In this document: positions 9,582-18,275 of the stretch, piece after piece
Numbering within the stretch: position 1 is the stretch's first letter
Layout of the letters: every line of letters starts with the position of its first letter
Origin: Chitinophagaceae bacterium
GTDB lineage: Bacteria > Bacteroidota > Bacteroidia > Chitinophagales > Chitinophagaceae
Length of the DNA: 43,613 nt
NCBI GenBank assembly: GCA_017856545.1
Contig: JAFMEV010000005.1
Location: 1-43,613 of the forward strand
Reading direction: 5' to 3'
Notes under the pieces: model-generated
Told to the model about the DNA's origin: nothing
Seen by the model: the letters and a program-made list of their open reading frames with translations, nothing else
Databases searched by the model: none
Translations under genes and position numbers: made by a program

Positions 9582-10319
9582 CTAGGGACGGCTGGCTTTG
9601 AATGCCAAATACTTTTGTTGGATATAATAGCCCAATTCTAGGTCGTTTAATAGGCCTAAAACCTCATAAGAGGGTTTACAATAGTCCATAAATTGGGTAA
9701 GCGGCTCACCCTCCAAAAGGGTGATTTTTTGAACAAACCGCTTGGTAAATCGGTAGTTTACATACTTTTCCTGCTCTTGAGAAATGAGTCTTTTTTGTAA
9801 ATAACCGAGATTTCGGTTTCTTTTGAACCTAAACATATTGATCATCTCCACTAAATCAAATCCTATAGACAAGCCCCCACTTGGATTAAATAAATTTGCA
9901 TTATTGGCCAATCTAATACCCGGTGGTTGGTAATTAAAGAATTTGGCATAATCATATCTGTTTTGAATGGAGTCCAATCGATAATTATTATTCCTAACGG
10001 TAACTTCAGGAAGATCCACGCCATTCACATGAATCATAATATTGAAATTACGCTTGTCCTCAATGGTATCTAATGTGTATTTCTGCGTACTCTTTCCAAA
10101 TAAAGAAAACCAGATAGAATCTTTTGCCCTTACAGTAATGATATACCTTCCTAATGAATCGGTAGTTGATTGATGATCGTTTGTATGCACTATCACTGCT
10201 TCCACTGGCCTTCTTCCAGAAATATCATACACTGTTCCACTTACCACAGCTGTTTGGGCTTGAACAAAAGAATTGTTCAAAAAAATTATCAATATACAAA
10301 GAATAAAACGCTGCATCAT
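9582..10319 (-). CDS. Secreted CarboxypepD_reg-like domain protein of unknown function
   Basis: A 245-aa protein with a Sec signal peptide (cleavage near VQAQ, about residue 22) and an N-terminal CarboxypepD_reg-like beta-sandwich: VVSGTVYDISGRRPVEAVI, then DSLGRYIITV, the pattern seen at the N-termini of TonB receptors. The rest (about 110-245) is basic and aromatic with no family I recognise. Proteins of this build are common and uncharacterised in Bacteroidetes; they are probably periplasmic or outer-membrane associated. Tandem ATGs at 10319 and 10316 could both start it. It begins 27 bases after the ChrA gene on the same strand, so the two may form an operon. Confidence 0.7.
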   Translation of the reverse strand: MMQRFILCILIIFLNNSFVQAQTAVVSGTVYDISGRRPVEAVIVHTNDHQSTTDSLGRYIITVRAKDSIWFSLFGKSTQKYTLDTIEDKRNFNIMIHVNGVDLPEVTVRNNNYRLDSIQNRYDYAKFFNYQPPGIRLANNANLFNPSGGLSIGFDLVEMINMFRFKRNRNLGYLQKRLISQEQEKYVNYRFTKRFVQKITLLEGEPLTQFMDYCKPSYEVLGLLNDLELGYYIQQKYLAFKASRP

Positions 10320-10346
10320 GGGTGGTGCAATATTATGAAAATGTTC

Positions 10347-11612
10347 TTAAAACCAGCCCGACATTAACAAGCCAATAACAATACACGAAAAAGCAATCCA
10401 TTGTGGTGCTAATTTTTGCTTGTATAAAAGATAGGTACTCAAAAAGAAAATTACAACATACATACTTACTGAAACAGCAGTGGCAGATTTTAAATCGACA
10501 GCAATATCTTTAATTAAATATAAAGATGCACCTATCATGATGCCAACAATAGCTGCATATACACCTTCTAGTGATCTATAAAAAATGGCGTACTTCTTTA
10601 AATATTGCCAAATAGGAAAGAAAAATAAAACAATTAAAAAACTAGGAAGAAAGATCCCTAAACTTGCCACTAAGGCACCAGAAAGTTGTGTGCTCATGGA
10701 CTTGTCTTTTAAAGCCATTGCACCCATATAACTTGAAATAGAAAATATTGGACCAGGTACCGCTCTAACCAAACCCGTTCCGGTTAAAAAATTTGCTCTA
10801 TCTATTTTGACAACATCTCTTTTATTTTCTTGAATTCTTTTGGATGCGGGTCTTGTAACAAATTGTTCATACATAATAGGAATCAAAACATCACCCCCAC
10901 CAAATACCATGCTTCCAAAACGATAATTATTTTCAAAGAGGTTAAATAGTTTTCTAGATTCCCAATTTTGTTTGGTAGCTCGCTCAGATAAAAAACCAGC
11001 TGCAATAAATAAAAGCACAAATAAAACAAGCGCTCTCCATTGAATAGATTTTGGCGCAGTGCCATCCGTCGGAATTCTCTTATCGCTAAAATTGGTTACT
11101 ACTCCAGCAAGTATAATAATTGTGGGAATGGTCCATGGCGTATTAAAACCAATAAATGTAATGATGGCAGTGATTACAAAAATCCATCTAGTTATTATAC
11201 TATTTACTGATTTTTGGAAAAGTAGCAAAGCAGCACTGATAATAAATCCAATAGACATGGGCTGCAATAAGGATAAAGCCTTGATTTCACCAGACCAAGA
11301 AAAATAGCTCACTAATAAAGCAAGACAAGTCATGATGCATACAGCTGGCAACATCCAAACCAATAAAGTGAGTAGTGCTAAAACAACTCCGCCTCTCTTA
11401 AATCCCACTAAGACAATGGTTTGCGTGGAGGATGCTCCTGGTAATAACTGACAAAAAGCACTATACTCAACTAACTCTTGTGCAGTTAGGTCTCTTCTTT
11501 TTTCGACAAATCTATACTGCATAAGTGCCATTGCAACCTGTGGACCACCAAAGGCTGTTAAGCTATGTTGTAACACAGCTTTTAAAAATGATATATGTCT
11601 TAAATACTTCAA
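10347..11612 (-). CDS. chrA: ChrA-family (CHR) transporter
   Basis: A 421-aa protein made of two homologous CHR domains in tandem, the long-chain form. The first domain has FGGPQVAM and LLPGASSTQT; the second has FGGGDVLIP and VRAVPGPIFSISSYMG. About ten to twelve membrane segments are predicted. The family exports chromate, probably in exchange or symport with other ions, but many homologues have no proven role. The start is a TTG (11610-11612) placed right at a promoter-like TATATTTTG stretch; a GTG at residue 13 is the alternative start. No chromate regulator (chrB) lies nearby, so a role in chromate resistance is only a family inference. Confidence 0.9.
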   Translation of the reverse strand: MKYLRHISFLKAVLQHSLTAFGGPQVAMALMQYRFVEKRRDLTAQELVEYSAFCQLLPGASSTQTIVLVGFKRGGVVLALLTLLVWMLPAVCIMTCLALLVSYFSWSGEIKALSLLQPMSIGFIISAALLLFQKSVNSIITRWIFVITAIITFIGFNTPWTIPTIIILAGVVTNFSDKRIPTDGTAPKSIQWRALVLFVLLFIAAGFLSERATKQNWESRKLFNLFENNYRFGSMVFGGGDVLIPIMYEQFVTRPASKRIQENKRDVVKIDRANFLTGTGLVRAVPGPIFSISSYMGAMALKDKSMSTQLSGALVASLGIFLPSFLIVLFFFPIWQYLKKYAIFYRSLEGVYAAIVGIMIGASLYLIKDIAVDLKSATAVSVSMYVVIFFLSTYLLYKQKLAPQWIAFSCIVIGLLMSGWF

Positions 11613-11649
11613 AATATAAATCTATCCTAAAAATAAATATTAATAGTAA

Positions 11650-11657
11650 TAACTTTG
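11650..11657 (+). promoter_or_regulatory. -7 promoter element directly upstream of DUF3089 gene
   Basis: TAACTTTG is an exact match to TAnnTTTG. Only 7 bases separate it from the ATG at 11665, so the transcript should start at or within a few bases of the start codon. Confidence 0.6.
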
Positions 11658-11664
11658 TATTACT

Positions 11665-12711
11665 ATGCGTAAACTATTATACTTATTATTCATTATTTTT
11701 TTTAGCCAGTGTGCCAATAATGGGTATATGAAATTACAGCCCCAATATGAGCAAGAGCAAATTGGATTGGTGCCAGATTATAGCCAATTAGTTTATTGGG
11801 CAGCACATCCGGCTAAAAAAGACCCAAGTGATAGTTTGCCTAAGCCAATACAAAAAGAGTATCAGCCTAGCGATAAAGTTGACATTTTTTTTGTTCACCC
11901 TACTAGCTATTTAGATTCTAGCAAACCCAGCGGCTGGAGTGCATCTCTAAAAGATGCTCGACTAAATTTATATACTGACTATACAAGTATATTAAACCAG
12001 GCAAGCATTTTCAATCAAGCTGGTAAAATTTACGCTCCAAGATATAGACAAGCGCATATCAAATCTTATTCTCCTATTAATTATGCCGATACCTTAAAAG
12101 CATTAGCTGCTTTTGAACTAGCATACCAAGATGTAAAAGCCGCTTTTGAATATTATTTAGCACATTATAATAATGGAAGGCCAATCATGATTGCTTCACA
12201 TAGTCAAGGAAGCACGCATGCAAAAAGATTATTAAAAGAATTTTTTGATGATAAGCCATTGGCGAAAAAATTAGTGGCTGCCTATATTGTTGGTATGGCT
12301 ATTGATCCAGGAGATTATGTTCAATTAAAAGCATGTGAAACTCCAGAAGCTACTGGATGTATATGTGCATGGAGAACTTATGAAGAAGGATATATTCCTG
12401 ATTTTGTCAAAAAAGAAAAATTCAACTCTATTGTAACTAACCCATTATCTTGGAATAAGAATGATACCATTGTTGATAGAAAATTAAACAAAGGATCTGT
12501 ATTATACCAATTCAATAAAATAACTCCTAAAGTTGCAGATGCTATTAATCATGAAGGGATTCTTTGGAGTAAGAAGCCGCATTTTCTAGGCAGCTTCTTG
12601 TTTAGGACAAGTAATTACCATATTGCAGACTATAATTTTTATTACTTAAGTGTAAGACAAAATGCAGTAGATAGGGTAAATAATTATTTCAAATCAAATA
12701 GTAGTAATTAA
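11665..12711 (+). CDS. DUF3089 alpha/beta-hydrolase-like lipoprotein
   Basis: A 348-aa protein with a lipoprotein signal (FFSQC, Cys16). The conserved core of DUF3089 is present: DIFFVHPTSY (73-82), a segment ending PRYRQAH, and IMIASHSQGS (174-183) with Ser180 as the likely nucleophile of an alpha/beta-hydrolase fold. It is presumably an esterase or lipase-like enzyme on the inner or outer membrane. The substrate is unknown and no member is well characterised to my knowledge. A -7 element lies 7 bases upstream, so the mRNA is probably leaderless. Its stop codon shares the palindrome TTAA (12708-12711) with the stop of convergent recQ. Confidence 0.85.
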   Translation: MRKLLYLLFIIFFSQCANNGYMKLQPQYEQEQIGLVPDYSQLVYWAAHPAKKDPSDSLPKPIQKEYQPSDKVDIFFVHPTSYLDSSKPSGWSASLKDARLNLYTDYTSILNQASIFNQAGKIYAPRYRQAHIKSYSPINYADTLKALAAFELAYQDVKAAFEYYLAHYNNGRPIMIASHSQGSTHAKRLLKEFFDDKPLAKKLVAAYIVGMAIDPGDYVQLKACETPEATGCICAWRTYEEGYIPDFVKKEKFNSIVTNPLSWNKNDTIVDRKLNKGSVLYQFNKITPKVADAINHEGILWSKKPHFLGSFLFRTSNYHIADYNFYYLSVRQNAVDRVNNYFKSNSSN

Positions 12712-14909
12712 TTTCCTACTACGCTCAAAAATTTGATACGCATAATTTTTAATTGCTCCCAGGTGTAATTATTCTCAGACAATTCTTCCTGTGCAATAGC
12801 CAAGGAAGATGTTTCGCAATTTTTAAAGTATTCTAAAATATCTTCTTGATCATATTCGTCCAACCATTCGTCAATAGCATAATCTAAATTAAGTTTAGTT
12901 CCACTGGCTGCAATAGTTTCCATTTCTTCTAACAATGCATCTAATCTTAAATCTTTATTTTTAGCAATTGTTTCGAGTGGGATTTTTTTATCTACATTTT
13001 GAATGATGTAAATTTTATTACTTGCCTTATTTGCAACTGACTTCATGACAAAGTCATCTGGCTTTTCAATATTGTTCTCTTCCACATAAGCTTCAATCAA
13101 GCTTACAAATGGTTTGCCATATTTCATTGCCTTACCCTTGCTCACCCCTTGGCAACGTTCTAATTCTGATAAATTTGTAGGATACAAGGTTGCCATATCT
13201 TGTAAAGAAGTTTCTAAGAAAATAACAAATGGAGGTAACCCAATTTTCTTTGCTTCTTTTTGTCTAAGCTCTTTTAGCATTTCAAATAAAGTCTCATCTG
13301 TAGAAGCTGTAGATTCACTTGCACCATCATCGTCATCCTCTGTATTGGTTTCTTCAAATACTGTATTTAAAACAATCTTGAAACTTGCAGGCTTCTTTAA
13401 AAACTGATTGCCTTTCTTGGTTAGTTTTAATAAGCCATACTCTTCGATGTCTTTTTCAATGACGCCTTCTAACATAGCTTGTCTAATTAAGCTATTCCAA
13501 AACAAACTATCCTTGTCTTTACCTAATCCAAAAATGGGCAATTTATCATGTTTATACAATCCAATTTGAGGAGTATAAGTTCCTGTAATAATTTGTACCA
13601 CATAATCTGCAACAAATTGCTCGTTTAATCCAATGATCACTTTTAATAATTGAACCAATGCTGTTTTAGCTTCAATCATTTCTTTTGGATGTAAGCAGTT
13701 ATCACATTTGCCACAATTTTTATCGTCCCATTGCTCGCCAAAATAATGCAATAAACTTTTTCGTCTACAAACACCACTCTCCGCAAAAGCAACTGTTTCA
13801 TTGATTAATTGAGCACCCACTTCTCTTTCACTCAATGGCTTGTCTCTTAAAAAATGCTCCAACTTAGTTACATCTTGGTGCGCATAATATAAAATACAAT
13901 TCCCTTCTAAGCCATCTCTACCTGCTCTTCCAGTTTCTTGATAATAATTTTCTATAGACTTGGGAATATTATAATGAATTACAAAACGAATGTCTGGCTT
14001 ATCAATACCCATGCCAAACGCAATAGTAGCAACGATTACCTGAACATCTTCATTCAAAAATTGATCCTGTCTTTCTGCTCTTAATTTTTGATCTAAGCCA
14101 GCGTGATAAGCCACTGCCTTAATATTATTGGCTTTTAATAAATCTGCTAATTCTTCTGTAGTCTTTCTATTTAAAGTGTATATAATTCCACTCTTACCTT
14201 TATGTCCTGAAATATATTTTACAATACTTTTTACCGTTAAATCTTTTTTGATTTTAGGTTGTACCTCATAATATAAATTGGCTCTATTAAAAGAAGAAAT
14301 CAATATTTCAGCATCTCTTAAAGATAAATTCTTAACAATATCACTTTGTACTTTTGGTGTAGCAGTGGCAGTTAAAGCAATAATAGGTACTTCACTATTG
14401 ATCTCCTCCATCATCTCTTTCAATCTTCTGTACTCCGGTCTAAAGTCATGACCCCACTCGGAAATACAATGCGCTTCATCTACAGCAAAAAAAGAAATAT
14501 TTAAATCACTAAAGAAATCAAGGTTCTCTTGTTTAGTTAAAGTCTCAGGTGCAACATATAGCAATTTGGTTTTGCCACTTAATAAATCTTCTTTGACTTC
14601 TTTGATTTGACCCTTGTTCAAACTCGAATTTAGAAAATGGGCAACATCGTCTTTCTCACTATAGCCTCTCACTAAGTCCACCTGATTTTTCATTAAAGCA
14701 ATCAAAGGCGATACTACAATGGCACAACCAGGCAACATCATTGCCGGCAATTGATAACATAAACTCTTACCGCCTCCCGTAGGCATGATGACAAATGTAT
14801 CCCTACCCCCTAATAAAGAGAGGATGGCCTTTTCTTGGGTACCTTTAAACTCACTAAAACCAAAATGAGTCTGTAATGCCGCTTTTATATCTTTCTTAGT
14901 GAATGCCAT
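12708..14909 (-). CDS. recQ: ATP-dependent DNA helicase RecQ
   Basis: A 733-aa superfamily 2 helicase. Walker A is MPTGGGKS (42-49), the DEAH box is at 144-147 (VDEAHCISEWGHDFR), and helicase motif VI is ETGRAGRDG. A RecQ zinc module follows (Cys cluster CRRKS...CGKCDNC), then the RQC winged helix, an HRDC domain (about 540-610) and an extra C-terminal helix-turn-helix module (about 625-730). E. coli RecQ has 609 aa; the extra C-terminal module is usual in Bacteroidetes RecQ. It is a 3'-5' helicase for recombination and fork repair. It is convergent with and overlaps the DUF3089 gene, and divergent from kdsD across a 175-base gap in which I see no clear promoter for recQ. Confidence 0.97.
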   Translation of the reverse strand: MAFTKKDIKAALQTHFGFSEFKGTQEKAILSLLGGRDTFVIMPTGGGKSLCYQLPAMMLPGCAIVVSPLIALMKNQVDLVRGYSEKDDVAHFLNSSLNKGQIKEVKEDLLSGKTKLLYVAPETLTKQENLDFFSDLNISFFAVDEAHCISEWGHDFRPEYRRLKEMMEEINSEVPIIALTATATPKVQSDIVKNLSLRDAEILISSFNRANLYYEVQPKIKKDLTVKSIVKYISGHKGKSGIIYTLNRKTTEELADLLKANNIKAVAYHAGLDQKLRAERQDQFLNEDVQVIVATIAFGMGIDKPDIRFVIHYNIPKSIENYYQETGRAGRDGLEGNCILYYAHQDVTKLEHFLRDKPLSEREVGAQLINETVAFAESGVCRRKSLLHYFGEQWDDKNCGKCDNCLHPKEMIEAKTALVQLLKVIIGLNEQFVADYVVQIITGTYTPQIGLYKHDKLPIFGLGKDKDSLFWNSLIRQAMLEGVIEKDIEEYGLLKLTKKGNQFLKKPASFKIVLNTVFEETNTEDDDDGASESTASTDETLFEMLKELRQKEAKKIGLPPFVIFLETSLQDMATLYPTNLSELERCQGVSKGKAMKYGKPFVSLIEAYVEENNIEKPDDFVMKSVANKASNKIYIIQNVDKKIPLETIAKNKDLRLDALLEEMETIAASGTKLNLDYAIDEWLDEYDQEDILEYFKNCETSSLAIAQEELSENNYTWEQLKIMRIKFLSVVGN

Positions 14910-15066
14910 TATCTAAATAACTTATAATCAAAGCTTTGCAAAATAATTGAGTATATTAAGATAACACTAAAAATTGGACTTTTGTTTAATCTTTGGGAAT
15001 ATTTTTTGTTAAAAACCTTATTTTCCAAGGAATTCATAAAAAGGGGCTAAAAAGTACATGAAACAT

Positions 15067-15074
15067 TAACTTTG
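15067..15074 (+). promoter_or_regulatory. -7 promoter element for the kdsD-manC-KAS III operon
   Basis: TAACTTTG matches TAnnTTTG exactly and ends 10 bases before the kdsD ATG, which predicts a leader of only a few bases. No clear -33 TTTG is seen at the usual spacing. Confidence 0.6.
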
Positions 15075-15084
15075 CAAGGCAACT

Positions 15085-16047
15085 ATGAAAGAAACAATCT
15101 TATCCATTGCAAGAAAAGCTTTAGCTATAGAAACTGAAGCAGTGCAAGCCCTAGAAACCTATTTGGACCCTCTTTTTGCAAAGGCGGTTGAAGCCATTTA
15201 TCAGACCAAGGGTAAATTAATTGTAACCGGCATTGGCAAAAGTGCCATTATCGCGCAAAAAATTGTGGCTACTTGTAATTCAACGGGTACTCCGGCTATT
15301 TATTTACATGCTGCTGATGCGATTCATGGAGATTCTGGAATGATCAGTTCAGATGATATTGTATTGATTATTAGTAAGAGTGGTGAAAGTGCAGAGATAA
15401 AAAATTTAGTGCAACTCATTCAGCATTTTGGCAATCCTATTATATCGATGGTAGGAAATATGAATAGTTATTTAGCTAAAATGGGGCAATTCATTATCAA
15501 CACTACGGTTCATCAAGAAGCATGTATTAATAATTTGGCACCTACCTCTTCCACCACAGCTCAAATGGTGATGGGGGATTTAATTGCAATTTCGTTAATG
15601 CAATTAAGAGGTTTCCAAGCAAAAGATTTTGCAAGATTTCATCCAGGTGGAAATTTAGGAAAACAATTAACCTTAACTGCCGGAATGATTGCAGCTACAA
15701 ATGAGCAACCATTCGTGAAAGTAGATACTTACTTGAAAGAAGTCATTACAACAATTTCAAAAAGTAGATTAGGAGCAACTGCAGTCATTGATGAAAATGA
15801 AAAAGTATTAGGTATTATTACAGATGGAGATATTAGAAGAATGTTAGAAACACATCATGAATTTCAAACCCTAACTGCGAAAGATATATATCACAAAAAT
15901 CCAATCACGATTGCGGCTAATGTTCTGGCAATTGAAGCTGCTAAGCTGATGGAGCAAAAAGATATCAGTCAAATTATTGTGACGGATCAAGATATGTATA
16001 AAGGAATTATACATATTCACGATTTAATGAAAGAAGGGATCATATAA
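15085..16047 (+). CDS. kdsD: Arabinose-5-phosphate isomerase (KdsD/KpsF)
   Basis: A 320-aa KpsF/GutQ-family enzyme. The SIS sugar-isomerase domain covers about 35-175, with TGIGKSA (48-54), HAADAIHGDSGM (75-86) and ISKSGESAE (96-104); FHPGGNLGK (185-193) links it to two CBS domains (about 203-258 and 265-318). It converts ribulose 5-phosphate to arabinose 5-phosphate, the first committed step to Kdo for lipopolysaccharide. It is the first gene of a tight operon: manC starts 5 bases after its stop and a KAS III gene follows. The length and two CBS domains are typical of KdsD. GutQ or KpsF roles cannot be separated by sequence alone. Confidence 0.93.
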   Translation: MKETILSIARKALAIETEAVQALETYLDPLFAKAVEAIYQTKGKLIVTGIGKSAIIAQKIVATCNSTGTPAIYLHAADAIHGDSGMISSDDIVLIISKSGESAEIKNLVQLIQHFGNPIISMVGNMNSYLAKMGQFIINTTVHQEACINNLAPTSSTTAQMVMGDLIAISLMQLRGFQAKDFARFHPGGNLGKQLTLTAGMIAATNEQPFVKVDTYLKEVITTISKSRLGATAVIDENEKVLGIITDGDIRRMLETHHEFQTLTAKDIYHKNPITIAANVLAIEAAKLMEQKDISQIIVTDQDMYKGIIHIHDLMKEGII

Positions 16048-16052
16048 ATTAA

Positions 16053-17144
16053 ATGTACATGAGTAATAAGCATCATTATGTAGCGATCATGGCAGGTGGA
16101 ATTGGTAGCAGATTTTGGCCAATGAGTAGAACAGCCTATCCTAAGCAATTTTTAGACGTTTTAAATACAGGGAAAACATTAATTCAATGGACTTATGAAC
16201 GTTATGCTAAATTTATTCCAGATGAAAATATTTTTATTGTAACATCAGAGGAATACGTAGGTATAGTAAAAGAGCAATTGCCAAAGCTTCCATTACAAAA
16301 TATTCTAGCAGAACCTAGTAGAAAAAATACAGCTCCTTGTATTGCATACATTTCTTTTAAGTTAGCACAATTAGATCCTGATGCTGTATTTGTAGTAGCA
16401 CCAAGTGATCATTTAATTTTAGAAGAAGAAGCATTTCAACAAACTGCTTTACAAGCATTAGATTTTGTAGAAAATATTAAATCCCTCGTTACTTTAGGAA
16501 TAAAGCCAACACATCCAAATACAGGTTATGGTTATATTCAATATGAAGGACATGAGGTAGCCAATGGGGTTTATAAAGTAAAAACCTTTACTGAGAAACC
16601 AGATTTAGAAATTGCCAAAACATTTATTGCTAGCGGAGACTTTCTTTGGAACGCAGGTATTTTTGCTTGGAAAGCAAGTACAATTTTAGCTGCCTTTGAA
16701 AAGCATCAGCCAGAAATGTTTGAATTATTCGATCAACAAAGAGCGCTTTTCAATACAGCAGAAGAACATCAAGCTATTGCTAAAATATATCCTCAATGTG
16801 TAAATATCTCTATTGATATTGCCATTATGGAAAAGGCTGATAATGTATATGTGATCCCATCTAGTTTTGGATGGAGTGATTTAGGTACATGGAATAGTGC
16901 TTATGAAAACATTGAAAAAGATTATTTAGGCAATGCAGTAGCATCTAATAATGTTGTAGTAATTGATGCAACAAAGTGTATGATTAATGCCCCTAAAGAT
17001 AAATTAGTGGTAGTGCAAGGATTGGATGATTTTATTGTAGTAGACACAAAAGACGTATTGCTTATTTGTAGTAAAGAAAAAGAACAATCTATTAAAGAAT
17101 ATGTTGCTGAAGTAAAAAGAAATAAAGGCGATCAATACATTTAA
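16053..17144 (+). CDS. manC: Mannose-1-phosphate guanylyltransferase
   Basis: A 363-aa nucleotidyltransferase. The GTP-binding signature GGIGSRFWPMSR is at 15-26, followed by PKQF (30-33), APSDH (116-120), FTEKP (169-173), WNAGIFAW (189-196) and WSDLGTW (264-270). It makes GDP-mannose from mannose 1-phosphate and GTP, for O-antigen, exopolysaccharide or protein glycosylation. It is the short form without the C-terminal phosphomannose-isomerase domain. Starts at 16053 or 16059 (MSNKHH) are both possible; the first leaves 5 bases after kdsD. Being between kdsD and a KAS III gene ties it to envelope glycan supply. Confidence 0.93.
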   Translation: MYMSNKHHYVAIMAGGIGSRFWPMSRTAYPKQFLDVLNTGKTLIQWTYERYAKFIPDENIFIVTSEEYVGIVKEQLPKLPLQNILAEPSRKNTAPCIAYISFKLAQLDPDAVFVVAPSDHLILEEEAFQQTALQALDFVENIKSLVTLGIKPTHPNTGYGYIQYEGHEVANGVYKVKTFTEKPDLEIAKTFIASGDFLWNAGIFAWKASTILAAFEKHQPEMFELFDQQRALFNTAEEHQAIAKIYPQCVNISIDIAIMEKADNVYVIPSSFGWSDLGTWNSAYENIEKDYLGNAVASNNVVVIDATKCMINAPKDKLVVVQGLDDFIVVDTKDVLLICSKEKEQSIKEYVAEVKRNKGDQYI

Positions 17145-17155
17145 CCCCCAAGCCA

Positions 17156-18220
17156 ATGTCTACCATTATTACTGGTACAGGTAGTTATATACCATCTATA
17201 GTAAAGACCAACCAATCTTTTGTAAACAATAGTTTTTATGCAGAGAATGGTGAATTAATTGCCACTCCTAGCGAAGAGATTGTAGAGAAATTCAAAGACA
17301 TCACAGGTATTGCAGAAAGAAGATATGCAGACGCCAATGAAAATACTTCGGAGATGGCAACTAAGGCTGCTGTATTAGCAATCAAAGATGCAGGCATTGA
17401 TCCTGAAACCATTGATCAAATTATTGTAGCACATAATTTTGGCAATGTACTCGCTGGAACTATTCAAACAGATGCTATTCCCGCCATCGCATCAAGGGTA
17501 AAAAATCAATTGGGAATTAAAAATCCAGCATGTGTTGCATATGATATTTTGTTTGGATGTCCAGGATGGATTCAAGGAGTGATTCAGGCAGATGCATTTA
17601 TAAAAGCAGGCATGGCGAAAAAATGCTTGGTGATTGGAGCAGAAACCTTAAGCAGAGTAGTAGATGTGCACGATAGAGATAGTATGATTTTTAGTGATGG
17701 TGCAGGAGCATGTATTGTAGAACATTCAGACGATAGCAATACAGGTATATTAGCAAGTAGTGTTCAAAGTCATTGCGATGACGAAACCTATTTCTTATAC
17801 CTTGGAAAATCATATCATCCAGAAGGAGAAGAAGCCACTAGATATATAAAAATGAAAGGCAGGAAAGTATATGAATATGCTATTAAGAATGTACCTATTG
17901 CCATGAAAGAGTGTATTGAAAAAGCAGGTGTAGATATTCATGATGTAAAGAAATTCTTTTTACATCAAGCCAATGAAAAAATGGACGAAGGATTTATCAA
18001 GGCTTTATTTAAGTTATACGGTATCAAAGAAATTCCTAAAGATATTATGCCTATGAGTATTCATGAACTAGGGAATAGCTCAGTGGCAACCATTCCTACT
18101 TTATACGACAGAGTAAAGCATGGCTTTTACAAAGAACATCAATTACATAAAGGAGATATTGTGATTTTCGCATCCGTTGGCGCAGGAATGAACATCAATG
18201 CAATTTGTTATAAAATCTAA
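17156..18220 (+). CDS. 3-oxoacyl-ACP synthase III family protein (FabH-like)
   Basis: A 354-aa thiolase-fold KAS III homologue. The catalytic triad is intact: Cys135 (FGCPGW), His260 (FFLHQAN) and Asn297 (ELGNSSVAT). A C-terminal glycine-rich loop reads SVGAGMN. FabH condenses acetyl-CoA with malonyl-ACP, but KAS III paralogues also make beta-ketoacyl products for polyenes, specialised lipids or acyl transfer. The protein is longer than E. coli FabH (317 aa), with an insertion near residues 24-40, and it sits in a kdsD-manC operon with no fab genes. I therefore read it as a dedicated paralogue rather than housekeeping FabH, though this is inference. A bidirectional terminator follows 13 bases downstream. 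Confidence 0.85.
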   Translation: MSTIITGTGSYIPSIVKTNQSFVNNSFYAENGELIATPSEEIVEKFKDITGIAERRYADANENTSEMATKAAVLAIKDAGIDPETIDQIIVAHNFGNVLAGTIQTDAIPAIASRVKNQLGIKNPACVAYDILFGCPGWIQGVIQADAFIKAGMAKKCLVIGAETLSRVVDVHDRDSMIFSDGAGACIVEHSDDSNTGILASSVQSHCDDETYFLYLGKSYHPEGEEATRYIKMKGRKVYEYAIKNVPIAMKECIEKAGVDIHDVKKFFLHQANEKMDEGFIKALFKLYGIKEIPKDIMPMSIHELGNSSVATIPTLYDRVKHGFYKEHQLHKGDIVIFASVGAGMNINAICYKI

Positions 18221-18232
18221 TTTTTGAAATCC

Positions 18233-18275
18233 ATATTAATAAAAAAGGAGCCAATGGCTCCTTTTTTATTAATAT
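18233..18275. terminator. Shared bidirectional terminator of the KAS III and PurF-like genes
   Basis: A perfect 20-bp inverted repeat (18233-18252 with 18256-18275) has a 3-base loop and a GGAGCC/GGCTCC core flanked by A6/T6 runs. It serves both convergent transcripts. The stop codon of the minus-strand gene (18269-18271) lies inside the right arm. Confidence 0.88.
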
